A DNA stretch of 64,000 bases. Origin: Gephyromycinifex aptenodytis. Its GTDB lineage: Bacteria; Actinomycetota; Actinomycetes; Actinomycetales; Dermatophilaceae. Position 1 is the first letter of the stretch. The number at the start of each line of letters is the position of its first letter. The notes beneath the pieces were generated by a model, which saw only the letters and a program-made list of their open reading frames with translations, ran no database searches and had not been told where the DNA came from. Position numbers and translations under genes: made by a program. This document shows, piece after piece, positions 10,601-17,829 of the stretch. The stretch lies in contig NZ_CP051155.1 of the NCBI RefSeq assembly GCF_012277275.1, positions 1,798,001 through 1,862,000 of the forward strand, read 5' to 3'.

Positions 10601-11391
10601 TCCCACCAGTCGGCTGATTCGGGGACGTCGGTCTGGTCGCCGAAGACCTGCGGACTGGCCGGGGGCAGGTCGGCATACCAGTCGTAGAACGACAGCACGG
10701 TGCCGCCGATGAGGGAGTAGAAGCGGGTACCGGCTGCGTAAGAGGCCATCGACATGGCCGGGATCGGCGAGAAACCGGCGGTGCGGTCGGGACCGTAGGC
10801 CTTGATCGTGTAGACGTGCGCGGCAGCGACGATCTCGACCGCTTCGTTCCAGGTCGTGCGGACCAGCCCGCCCTTGCCACGGGCTCGCTTGTACCGATTG
10901 GCCTTCTCCGGGTCTTCCACGATGGAACCCCAGGCCAGTACCGGGTCGCCGTGCTCGCGCAGGGCCTCGCGGTACAACTCCAACAGGATGCCGCGGGCGT
11001 AGGGATAGCGCACCCGGGTCGGGCTGTAGGTGTACCAGGAGAAGGCAGCACCACGCGGGCATCCGCGCGGTTCGTACTCGGGGCGGTCCGGGCCGACCGT
11101 GGGGTAGTCGGTCTGCTGCGCTTCCCAGGTGATGATGCCGTCCTTGACGTACACCTTCCACGAGCAGGAGCCCGTGCAGTTCACGCCGTGCGTGGAGCGG
11201 ATGACCTTGTCGTGGCTCCAGCGATCACGGTAGAAGGCGTCAGCGCTGCGCCCACCCTCGTGGGTGATGGTGCGCAGATCTTCGGACACATCGCTGGAGC
11301 GTTTGGTGAAACGGCGCCCCATCTTCAGGAGGGCGTCGGAGGCGGACCCATCCATGCCTGCGGGCGGGCGGATTCCGGAGGTGGTGCTCAC
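7672..11391 (-). CDS. narG: Respiratory nitrate reductase, alpha subunit (Mo-bisMGD catalytic)
   Basis: NarG reduces nitrate to nitrite on the cytoplasmic side of the membrane. The protein is about 1239 residues, the normal length. HGVNCTGSCSW gives the His/Cys ligands of the FS0 cluster, QTDYPTVGPDRPEYE contains the Asp that coordinates Mo, and PRGCPRGAAFSW is family-typical. No twin-arginine signal is present, as usual for cytoplasmic NarG. I prefer the GTG at 11391 (protein MSTTSGIRPPAG) because AAGGAG stands exactly 6 bases before it. An in-frame ATG at 11406 would add five residues but has no ribosome binding site. The gene follows the regulator by 75 bp and carries the shared operator-like element in its upstream region. 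Confidence 0.95.
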   Translation of the reverse strand: MSTTSGIRPPAGMDGSASDALLKMGRRFTKRSSDVSEDLRTITHEGGRSADAFYRDRWSHDKVIRSTHGVNCTGSCSWKVYVKDGIITWEAQQTDYPTVGPDRPEYEPRGCPRGAAFSWYTYSPTRVRYPYARGILLELYREALREHGDPVLAWGSIVEDPEKANRYKRARGKGGLVRTTWNEAVEIVAAAHVYTIKAYGPDRTAGFSPIPAMSMASYAAGTRFYSLIGGTVLSFYDWYADLPPASPQVFGDQTDVPESADWWDAAYLMMWGSNVPVTRTPDAHFMTEVRYRGTKVVSVSPDYADNSKFADEWVAIHPGTDAALAIAMGHVILKEFFVDRSTPQFESYLATYSDSPFLVQLIERDGMVVPDKFLTAADLGDDSENAEFKTVLLDGAQDPAGRPVVPNGSMGFRYGESGKGNWNLDLGDIRPLMSVYAEGGQTLEVTLPRFDTADGSGASVVRGVPVREVAGRRVCTVFDLLLAQYGVSRPGLPGSWPSGYDDPDAVGTPEWQESLTGVPSAQCVRIAREFAHTAVESDGRCMILMGAGTNHWFHSDTIYRAFLTLTTLTGCQGKNGGGWAHYVGQEKVRPFAGFAQLAFALDWVRPPRQNISAAFFYTHTGQWRYDSHGADALASSVGTGAWKGKSPADLLAASARMGWMPSFPTLSGNILDHCDAAKAEGLKPAEYVVRELKEGRMRFVAEDPDGPDNHPKVLTVWRSNLMGSSSKGNEYFNKILLGTDHSLRATPAPAGHRGSEVQWNEDQPEGKLDLLTCLDFRMTSTTLFSDIVFPAATWYEKFDLSSTDMHPYVHSFNPAIAPPWQARSDYVAFKDLAEKVSELSAGHLDTRTDLVLAALQHDTPDELAYPRGVTRDWRKGECEPIPGKTMPKMVEVERDYTKIGEKWGSIGPLAAKLGMPVKGVVFDLSEEVEVLTGRNGRVRGGAGDGSASLARDRDMCEAILAMSGTTNGRLATDGWKQMEVRTGQKLADLSEGEAGRRVTFTDTQVQPQPVITSPEWSGSEHGGRRYTPFVVNVERLKPWHTLTGRMHFYIDHDWLQESGEALPVYRPPLNMNLLYGEPKLGDPDAEGLGLTVRFLTPHNKWSIHSEYQDNLLMLSLARGGQAIWMSDVDAAKLGIEDNDWIEAVNRNGVLVSRAIVSSRMPEGLVYMHHAQDRTVDVPLAEASGKRGGIHNSATRVLFKPSHVAGGYAQISWAFNYYGPTGNQRDEVTVIRRRSQDVTY

Positions 11392-11424
11392 GTGCAGCTC
11401 CTTCATGGCGGGGCGGACCCTGCC

Positions 11425-11431
11425 ATTTATA
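11425..11431 (-). promoter_or_regulatory. Candidate -10 element for narG
   Basis: On the minus strand this reads TATAAAT, a good -10 match, 33 bp before the preferred narG GTG. No convincing -35 is visible, which fits an activated promoter. It lies directly beside the repeated 35-bp element (11431-11465). Confidence 0.4.
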
Positions 11432-11465
11432 CCGGATGTGACCCTTTTAATGCTGGGGTGTCCCC
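11431..11465. promoter_or_regulatory. Repeated nar operator-like element, copy 1 (upstream of narG)
   Basis: Shares ACCNGATGTGACCC, a spaced middle part and GGTGTCCNC with copy 2 at 12290-12324, in the same orientation and with the same internal spacing. The TGTGACCC and GTGTCCCC parts start about 21 bp apart, two helical turns. Copy 1 also overlaps an imperfect inverted repeat whose outer arms read TTAATG and CATTAA. It is a candidate site for the neighbouring winged-helix regulator. Confidence 0.55.
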
Positions 11466-11466
11466 A

Positions 11467-12204
11467 TTAACGGGGCGAATAACCCGGCAACTCCAGCAGG
11501 TCGAGCGCGCACACGTCTTGACTCACCCACGGCCGCAGACTGGTCGAGACCCGGCCGCGCGAGGTGGCCTCGATGATCCGCTCCATCATTCCCAGGTGCA
11601 TCCGGCACAGCAGCGGGTCGATGGCGCCGTTGCGCACGAAAGGACAGCCTCGAAGGAGCAGCGAGGTGGGTTGTGCGGCGTTCACCGAAGCCGAGAATCC
11701 CAGCGAAGACGAGAAGAAGGCGATCTTGCCCATGTGGTCTGCCAGGGGCAATTCGTCGTAGGAGTCCGCTTCGTGCTCATCATGATCGGGCACGTCTTGC
11801 GCCAGCAGAGCACCGCCCCACTCGCGGCCGATCTGATGCGCCGCCAGGGCCGGGTCCGGGTGGCTGGCCCGCAGCACGCGAGCTGTGGCGTCCAGCACCT
11901 GGGCGAGCATCCGTACTGGTAGATCGACATCCACCGGCCCGATTGCCAGATAGCCCCAGGACGGACGGCCGCGCCCGAGGGTCGGCATTCGCTCCCTGCC
12001 GACCAGGCCCGTTTCGCGCAACGCTTCCAGTGTCTCGCGCACGGAGCTCGGCTGCACTCCCAGCTCGGCCGCCAACTCGCTGGCAGTCACCGCCTCTGCC
12101 CGCCCGGCGAGCGCAGCCAACGCAGTCCGCTGGGCAGGCGTGAGCGCCGTCAGCCGGGCGAAGGACTCAGACAGCGCTGAGCGTGGCCCCGTAGACCCCG
12201 TCAT
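11467..12204 (-). CDS. Winged-helix transcriptional regulator with SufR-like cysteine pattern; probable nar regulator
   Basis: A 245-residue ArsR-fold regulator of the COG2345/SufR type. The winged helix spans about residues 20-85 (TASELAAELGVQPSSVRETL as recognition region, then GRGRPSWGYLA as the wing). The C-terminal half has cysteines in RGCPFV, LLCRMH and DVCALDL: a C-x12-C pair followed by a third Cys 32 residues later. This resembles Fe-S-binding SufR relatives, so a cluster that senses oxygen, NO or Fe-S status is a fair inference. The start at 12204 was chosen because GAAGGAG lies 6 bases upstream; the open frame continues 60 bases further without support. It sits between narG and narK1, next to both copies of the repeated element. 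Confidence 0.8.
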   Translation of the reverse strand: MTGSTGPRSALSESFARLTALTPAQRTALAALAGRAEAVTASELAAELGVQPSSVRETLEALRETGLVGRERMPTLGRGRPSWGYLAIGPVDVDLPVRMLAQVLDATARVLRASHPDPALAAHQIGREWGGALLAQDVPDHDEHEADSYDELPLADHMGKIAFFSSSLGFSASVNAAQPTSLLLRGCPFVRNGAIDPLLCRMHLGMMERIIEATSRGRVSTSLRPWVSQDVCALDLLELPGYSPR

Positions 12205-12289
12205 GTACCGCTCCTTCACCGCATGCAGGCGAGCACGGCCACCCGCGCCCGCTAAGCAGGCCACCTACATCTGCGGTGACATAGGCAAC

Positions 12290-12324
12290 ACCTGATGTGA
12301 CCCGTTCAGCGCGCCGGTGTCCAC
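12290..12324. promoter_or_regulatory. Repeated nar operator-like element, copy 2 (between the regulator and narK1)
   Basis: Second copy of the element found upstream of narG, with identical spacing (ACCTGATGTGACCC, then GGTGTCCAC). It lies 86 bp upstream of the regulator start on one side and 101 bp upstream of narK1 on the other, so it could control both directions. The outer edges ACACC and GGTGT are inverted relative to each other. Confidence 0.55.
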
Positions 12325-12425
12325 CCCCGCTACATTTTGCAGGACAACAACTGCGATAAAACACCGCAGGGACTTGTTAAACGTTACTCCGCCAACCTGA
12401 CTCCCGCTTCGACCCCGAGGACCTC

Positions 12426-13811
12426 ATGAGCACCGCCTCGCCGCCAGCCGGTACGCAGTCATCCCCAGCGCCAACACAGGAGGCCCCCGGCGCCTACCGC
12501 GTGATGTGGATCTCCACCATCTCCTTCACCGTGATGTTCGCGGTGTGGCTGATGTTCGGGATCCTAGGCATCCCGATCCAGAAGGAACTGGGCCTCACCG
12601 ATCCCGAACTGGCGTGGATCTCCGCCGTAGCGGTCCTCAACGGTTCGCTCTGGCGACTGCCTGCAGGCATGCTCGCCGACCGGATCGGCGGCCGGAAGAT
12701 GACGATCGCGATGCTGGCGATCACGGCCGTGCCCGCCTACCTGGTGGCCCACACCCGCTCCTACGGAATGCTGCTGCTGCTCGCCTTCCTCGTCGGCTTC
12801 GCCGGCAACCTCTTCACGGTGGGCATCGCCTGGAACGCGGCGTGGTTCACCCGCAAACGGCAAGGTTTTGCGCTCGGACTGTTCGGGGCCGGCAACATCG
12901 GCGCCTCAGCGACGAAGTTCATCGGTCCGGCCCTGATCACCGGCACCGCCGGGGCGACCTACTTCGGCTTCGTCGAGGGCGGTTGGCGGATCGTTCCGGT
13001 CATCTACTCCGTGCTGCTCATCGTGTTGGCGATCGCCACCTGGATCATCGCCCCGCGCAACGACCGGATGCCGGGGGCGAGCAAACCTGTGGGTGAGATG
13101 CTCGCCCCGCTGCGGCATCTGCGGGTGTGGCGCTTCAGCCTCTACTACGTCGCGGTGTTCGGCGCCTACGTCGCGCTCTCGGCCTGGATGCCCAAGTACT
13201 ACGTCGACAACTTCGATGTCCCGTTGCAGACCGCCGCGCTGTTGACCGCCTCGTTCATCTTCCCCGCCTCGCTGCTGCGCCCGGTCGGCGGATGGATCTC
13301 GGACAAGTGGGGCGCCCGCAAGGCGATGTACCTGACGTTCGGCGTCATGTTGCTGACGACCGGCATCTTGATGATGCCCAACGGACACCTCGTCATCGCC
13401 CACGCCGACGGCACCCAGAGCGAGCATCTGGCCTGGAACCTCGGGCTGGTTCCGGTGGCCACCCTGGTCTTCCTGCTCGGCTGCGCGATGGGTATCGGCA
13501 AGGCAGCCGTCTACAAGCACATCCCGGAGTACTACCCCGACAACGTCGGCTCCGTCGGCGGTCTGGTCGGCATGCTCGGCGGACTCGGCGGGTTCATCCT
13601 GCCGCCGCTGTTCGCCTACACCAAGGTCTGGACGGGCTTCCCCACCAGCACCTTCTTCGTCCTGTTCGTGCTCATCGCGATCTGCGCCACGTGGATGCAT
13701 GTGACGATCCTGCGGATGCACGAGAGGGAATCACCCGGTATCGCGCGGGATATCGACGATGCCGGCGTCCTGTCCACTTCCTCCACCCGTCTGAGCGAGG
13801 TTTCCTCATGA
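12426..13811 (+). CDS. narK1: Nitrate transporter, MFS NarK1 type (nitrate/proton symport)
   Basis: A 461-residue major facilitator protein with twelve predicted membrane segments after a ~25-residue Pro-rich start. The two nitrate-signature regions are GFAGNLFTVGIAWNAAWF in helix 5 and GCAMGIGKAAVYKHIPEYY in helix 11, the latter typical of type-1 NarK. GMLADRIGGRK is the MFS loop-2/3 motif. Type-1 carriers start nitrate uptake using protons. It is divergent from the regulator across a 220-bp region holding operator-like copy 2, and its stop overlaps the narK2 start. Confidence 0.9.
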   Translation: MSTASPPAGTQSSPAPTQEAPGAYRVMWISTISFTVMFAVWLMFGILGIPIQKELGLTDPELAWISAVAVLNGSLWRLPAGMLADRIGGRKMTIAMLAITAVPAYLVAHTRSYGMLLLLAFLVGFAGNLFTVGIAWNAAWFTRKRQGFALGLFGAGNIGASATKFIGPALITGTAGATYFGFVEGGWRIVPVIYSVLLIVLAIATWIIAPRNDRMPGASKPVGEMLAPLRHLRVWRFSLYYVAVFGAYVALSAWMPKYYVDNFDVPLQTAALLTASFIFPASLLRPVGGWISDKWGARKAMYLTFGVMLLTTGILMMPNGHLVIAHADGTQSEHLAWNLGLVPVATLVFLLGCAMGIGKAAVYKHIPEYYPDNVGSVGGLVGMLGGLGGFILPPLFAYTKVWTGFPTSTFFVLFVLIAICATWMHVTILRMHERESPGIARDIDDAGVLSTSSTRLSEVSS

Positions 13812-15211
13812 GCAGCGTCCCCGCCACGCCGGCCAAGCAGTCCGGTGAGTGGTTGAAAAGCTGGGATCCGGAGAACGAGGCCACCTGGGACAAGGGTCTG
13901 GCCTGGCGCACCTTGTGGATCACCACCTTCTGCCTGACCTTGGCGTTCATCGCCTGGTTCCTGCCCAGCGCGATCATCCCGAAGTTGAATGCCCTCGGTT
14001 ACAACTTCACCAAGGGCCAGCTCTACTGGATGGCCGCCATGCCCGGCCTGGCAGCAGGTTTGCTGCGTCTGGTGTGGATGGTGCTGCCACCCATCATGGG
14101 CACCCGCAAGATGGTCACCTTGACCTCGCTGCTGCTCATCGCCTCCACGTTGGGCTGGGGCGTGCGCGTCCAACAGCCGACGGCTCCGTATTGGGAACTC
14201 ATGGTGCTGGCATTCCTGGCCGGTGTCGGCGGTGGCGCGTTCTCGGGCTTCATGCCGAGTACTTCCTACTTCTTCCCTCGGCGGATGCAAGGAACCGCAT
14301 TGGGCCTGCAGGCCGGTCTGGGTAACTTCGGGGTCTCCATCGTCCAGCTCACCACGCCGTATCTCATCGCGTTGGGCGGGCTGGCCATCTTCGGCGGCAG
14401 TCAGCAACTGCAGATGCCGGGCGTGCCGGTCAAGAGCGTCTTCTACCAGAACGCGGCCTTCGTCTGGATCCCGTTGATGCTCGTCGGCGCCATCCTGGCC
14501 TGGACGATGCTGAAGTCGGTGCCGATCAAGGCCAACATCAGGCAGCAGTTCGACATCTTCAGCAATGTCGACACCTGGTACATGACGCTGCTCTACATCA
14601 TGACCTTCGGTACGTTCTCGGGCCTGTCGGCGCAGTTCGGTCTGCTCATGGCCAACCTGTACGGCATCGGCAACCCCGAAATCGTGGTGGGCGCCGGCGC
14701 AGACGCCCAGATGCTCATCGCGGGTTATTCCGTGCCCGACGTAGCCAAGTTCGTCTTCCTCGGCCCGCTCATCGGCGCCGGGGCTCGGGTGGTGTTCTCA
14801 CCGTTGACCGACAAGATGGGCGGTGGAATCTGGACCCTCATCTCTGGGATTGGGCTGGTGGCCTCGATCGCCTACACCATTCCGACGCTGACCCCCGACA
14901 CGACCTCGGCAGCGACCCTGGACGCCGGCTTCGCCAAATTCCTGGGCGGGATGCTCGCCATCTTCCTGTTCTCCGGGATCGGCAATGCGTCCACGTTCAA
15001 GCAGATGCCGATGATCTTCGAGAAGCGGCAGGCCGGTGGCGTCATCGGTTGGACAGCCGCGATCGCCGCCTTCGGTCCGTTCTTCTTCGGGATCGGCCTG
15101 AGCGTCATGGCGCCGGGCACCTTCTACATGATCGGCTTGGTCTTCGCCGTCATGTGCGTAGTCATCACCTGGGTGCGGTACGTGCGCCCTGGGGCGCCCA
15201 AACGTAGCTGA
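13808..15211 (+). CDS. narK2: Nitrate/nitrite antiporter, MFS NarK2 type
   Basis: A 467-residue twelve-helix carrier. The signature stretches GVGGGAFSGFMPSTSYFFP (with the downstream ALGLQAGLGNFG) and FSGIGNASTFKQMPMIF identify a NarK2-type exchanger, which brings in nitrate for export of the nitrite made by NarGHI. The ATG overlaps the narK1 stop by 4 bp (ATGA), so both carriers are made together, as in the fused NarK1-NarK2 of some proteobacteria but as separate proteins. The gene is followed by a strong hairpin. Confidence 0.92.
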   Translation: MSSVPATPAKQSGEWLKSWDPENEATWDKGLAWRTLWITTFCLTLAFIAWFLPSAIIPKLNALGYNFTKGQLYWMAAMPGLAAGLLRLVWMVLPPIMGTRKMVTLTSLLLIASTLGWGVRVQQPTAPYWELMVLAFLAGVGGGAFSGFMPSTSYFFPRRMQGTALGLQAGLGNFGVSIVQLTTPYLIALGGLAIFGGSQQLQMPGVPVKSVFYQNAAFVWIPLMLVGAILAWTMLKSVPIKANIRQQFDIFSNVDTWYMTLLYIMTFGTFSGLSAQFGLLMANLYGIGNPEIVVGAGADAQMLIAGYSVPDVAKFVFLGPLIGAGARVVFSPLTDKMGGGIWTLISGIGLVASIAYTIPTLTPDTTSAATLDAGFAKFLGGMLAIFLFSGIGNASTFKQMPMIFEKRQAGGVIGWTAAIAAFGPFFFGIGLSVMAPGTFYMIGLVFAVMCVVITWVRYVRPGAPKRS

Positions 15212-15233
15212 ACTGCTCCCGTACCGGACGCCA

Positions 15234-15269
15234 GACAGCCCGCCACCTCGGTCGAGGTGGCGGGCTGTC
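15234..15269. terminator. Terminator between narK2 and the M20 dipeptidase
   Basis: A perfect inverted repeat with arms GACAGCCCGCCACCTCG and its complement, separated by only GT, so the real loop is made by opening the innermost pairs. It lies between convergent genes. Confidence 0.75.
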
Positions 15270-15320
15270 CGTTGACTGCAGCTATCTGCTGAGCTGGTCG
15301 TTTCCGGCCGGCGCCAGTTG

Positions 15321-16670
15321 TCAGCTCTGTTCGGCCAGACGGGCCAGGAACAGGATCTGGGCGACGATGAGGTCTTCCAGTTCCTTGGGGTCCACCGACT
15401 CGTCGGGGCCGTGGATGCGTGCCTTCTCCTCGTCTTCGGCGCCCCACAAGATCGCTTCGGCGCCCGGGGAGGTGTCCAGGAAGGTCTGCACCAGCGGGAT
15501 CGACCCGCCGGAGCCGTGCTGGCCGCAGGGAGCCCCGAAAGCATCGCTCATCGCTGATTCCGCCACGGTGGTGGCTGGACCGCCCTCGGCGGCCTTCCAC
15601 GCACCGAACAGCTTGTAGTCACCGATCTCGAGCTGAGCCCCGCGCGGGGTGTGCTCACGCAGGTGCTTCTCCAGGGCGTCGAGCTGGACCTGGGGGTCGC
15701 AACCGGGCACGATCCGAAGGCTGATTCGGGCGCTGGCCTGCGGGATGACGATGTTGGCGGCGCCCTCCACCGGCGGCGCGTCGATGCCGATGACGGTGGC
15801 CGCGGGACGGCTCCACAACCGGCTGGACAGTCGGCCGGAGCCCTGCAGCTGAACGCCGTCGAGAACGGCGGCCGAGGCGCGGAAGCCCTCTTCGTCGATG
15901 TCTTCCTCGTCGGGCCAGTCGAAGGAGTCCAGCCCCTCGATCACGGTGGCGCCGGTCTCGTCGTACATCGAGGCCAGCAGCTGGACGAGCGCAACAAGCG
16001 CATCGGGTGCGGCGCCGCCGAACAACCCGGAGTGCAGCGCTTTGTCCACGGTGCGCAGGTGCACGGTCACCGAGCAGTCCCCGCGCAGACCCGTCGTCAA
16101 CGCAGGCCGCCCGACGCTCTGGTTGCCCGAATCGGCAACGACGAAGACGTCGGAGCGGAAGTCTTCCGGATGGTTCTCGACGTGGGCCTCGATGTGGCTG
16201 CCGGTCTCTTCCTCGCCTTCCAGGCAGAGCCGCACGGTGACCGGAGGCTTACCCTCGAAGGCTGCCAGTGTGGCCAGGATCGCCACCACACCTGACTTGT
16301 CGTCGGCGGAGCCGCGGCCGTACAACCGGCCGTCCTCGCCCTCGGTCAGACTCCACGGGTCGACGGTCCACCCCTGTGATTCGGGGGCCGGTTGCACGTC
16401 ATAGTGCGCGTACATGGTGACGACGGGCGAACCCTGCGGGCCAGGGATCTCGGCGAACACCGCGGGATACCCGCCCTCGATCTCGCGCAGATGTACGCCT
16501 TCGACGCCTGCCTCGGTGAACATCCGCACCAGGTCGTCGGCGATGGCCTTCATCGGCTCAGGCGGAAAACCCGGGAAGGCGATGGATCGGTGGGCGACGA
16601 GAGTTGCGAGGTTCTCGCGCACAGTGGGCATCTGCGCCTGGGCGAGTTCGCGGGCCTTGCTGACATCCAT
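15321..16670 (-). CDS. M20-family dipeptidase
   Basis: A 449-residue cytosolic metallopeptidase of the M20 (CNDP-like) family, which hydrolyses dipeptides. Metal and catalytic residues are visible in YAHYDVQP (His, Asp), RGSADDKSG (bridging Asp), EGEEETGS (catalytic and metal Glu), ADSGN (Asp) and HGPDESV (last His). LRTVDKALHSGLFGG marks the dimerisation-domain insertion. AAGGAG stands 6 bases before the ATG. The gene is alone between two terminator-like regions and has no clear link to the neighbouring nitrate genes. Confidence 0.9.
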   Translation of the reverse strand: MDVSKARELAQAQMPTVRENLATLVAHRSIAFPGFPPEPMKAIADDLVRMFTEAGVEGVHLREIEGGYPAVFAEIPGPQGSPVVTMYAHYDVQPAPESQGWTVDPWSLTEGEDGRLYGRGSADDKSGVVAILATLAAFEGKPPVTVRLCLEGEEETGSHIEAHVENHPEDFRSDVFVVADSGNQSVGRPALTTGLRGDCSVTVHLRTVDKALHSGLFGGAAPDALVALVQLLASMYDETGATVIEGLDSFDWPDEEDIDEEGFRASAAVLDGVQLQGSGRLSSRLWSRPAATVIGIDAPPVEGAANIVIPQASARISLRIVPGCDPQVQLDALEKHLREHTPRGAQLEIGDYKLFGAWKAAEGGPATTVAESAMSDAFGAPCGQHGSGGSIPLVQTFLDTSPGAEAILWGAEDEEKARIHGPDESVDPKELEDLIVAQILFLARLAEQS

Positions 16671-16835
16671 GTGAGCTCCTTGATTCGACGGGCCCCTCCA
16701 TCGTCTCGCGCCCGAGCGCCCGGCACCTGCCGAACTACGGAAACCGCCGTCGCAAGGGCCATACCGGGGCGCGACATCGCAGCCACAGCGCAGCGGCAGA
16801 GTGCTGACAGCACCGGCTCACCGCCCCGCCGCATA

Positions 16836-16870
16836 CACCGGGCACCGGGCACCGGGCACCGGGCACCGGG
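16836..16870. repeat. Five perfect tandem copies of the 7-bp unit CACCGGG
   Basis: Five uninterrupted 7-bp units. The unit length is not a multiple of three, which argues that the stretch is non-coding. It is a likely slippage site. Confidence 0.9.
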
Positions 16871-17179
16871 GGCAGGCGAGGTTGCTATTCCGGCTAGGTC
16901 GGCGCCGTTACAGCGCTGAAGCAGCCTGGCGCACTCGGTGATTGGCATTGTCTCCAGGACGCCGCCGGACGTGGCCCCTGTTCCACGTCCGGCGCGCTCC
17001 CCCGGGAGCCGCCGGTTCTGGCCCGGCGAGACGCCTGCGCCGCGATAGGCGCGTGGCAGAGACCAAGGGCCTCTACAAGCAAGGAACTTACGGGGATCTG
17101 ACCTAAACCGGATCCACCCCAGGGATGAACCTGACACCGACGTAAGTCGCACATACCCAGCGACCAAAGTCCGGGCACC

Positions 17180-17200
17180 AACCCGCAGCTAAGGCGGGTT
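17180..17200 (-). terminator. Possible weak terminator after the DUF2249 gene
   Basis: A 7-bp inverted repeat (AACCCGC and GCGGGTT, 7-base loop) starting 25 bp beyond the DUF2249 stop codon. There is no T-tract, so the call is tentative. Confidence 0.35.
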
Positions 17201-17225
17201 CAGCTAACCCTTAACCACATTCGTC

Positions 17226-17570
17226 TCAAGCGGCCGCAGAACGGGAGAAGGTGGCGTGCCACTCGAGCTCGGCCACCTCCTGCACGGCCACGCTGTACTC
17301 CCCCGGAAGTCGCGATTCCAGCAGCTCGGCGATGGGTGAGGGGTCGGTGACGCCGATGATCTTCACGCTGCCGGCAGCCGGGAGGCCCATGAGCACGCCG
17401 AAGATCGCCGACTGCCGGATCGTCGGGTCGATCGCCCGCGCGTCGAGCGTGGGGACATAGCTGCCGCCACCGCACATCCCACCGCAGCCGCCGCCGCCGC
17501 AACCGCCGCCGTTGTTCTCAGCGGACTTGGCGCCGCCGCCGCAACCGTGCCCGTTGGTGTGCTCGCTCAT
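17226..17570 (-). CDS. DUF2249-domain protein with a Cys/Gly/His-rich N-terminus
   Basis: A 114-residue protein. Residues ~1-38 are built almost entirely of Gly with Cys and His (GHGCGGG, then CGGGGCGGMCGGG), suggesting metal or Fe-S handling. Residues ~40-110 match DUF2249 (LDARAIDPTIRQ, LPAAGSVKIIGVTDPSP, ELEWHATFSR), a small TusA-like fold often encoded near haem, hemerythrin or nitrogen-oxide respiration genes. Function is unknown. The ATG has AGGAG 6 bases upstream; the open frame continues 300 bases further but without a ribosome site. It is divergent from the CBS gene. Confidence 0.75.
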   Translation of the reverse strand: MSEHTNGHGCGGGAKSAENNGGGCGGGGCGGMCGGGSYVPTLDARAIDPTIRQSAIFGVLMGLPAAGSVKIIGVTDPSPIAELLESRLPGEYSVAVQEVAELEWHATFSRSAAA

Positions 17571-17829
17571 AGGAAACTCCTGTCGATGCGGGTAAGGCCA
17601 GACCCCCATTCTGCTGTGTCCAGCCCGGCGTGCACGACCGGTCCCCGACCCGGTGCCCACGCAGTGCGTGTCGGCACCCCTGGGGGCGGTATTTTCGGGC
17701 GACACGGGCCGAAATCGGCAGCCTGCAGACTGCCAGCCGGCACCGCGGGAAGGCCGCCTGTCAGACTGGGGAGCACACGCGCGTCCTACGCGCCGTACGC
17801 AGGATGCGAGACAGCCCCCAGGAGTTGCC

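Larger units (their letters stand above)
16671..17225. other. Intergenic region, 555 bp, without a supported gene
   Basis: No frame here shows protein-like composition on either strand. It holds five tandem copies of CACCGGG (listed separately) and, at 17180-17200, a short hairpin that may end the DUF2249 transcript. Nothing else is recognised. Confidence 0.6.

Noticed and set aside
8821-10617. A 598-codon open frame on the plus strand inside narG
   Set aside because: It is the antisense shadow of narG, which is kept open by high G+C; its Gly/His/Arg/Val-rich product resembles no protein.
12337-12360. TTGCAG ... GATAAA as a narK1 promoter
   Set aside because: The spacer is only 12 bp, too short for a standard promoter; an activated or alternative promoter is more likely but cannot be placed.
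16836-16870. CRISPR-like repeat
   Set aside because: The repeats are 7 bp and contiguous with no spacers; this is a simple tandem repeat.
16550-17167. 205-codon frame across the intergenic repeat region
   Set aside because: It reads through a 7-bp tandem repeat, has odd composition and begins inside no recognised signal; it overlaps the M20 start.
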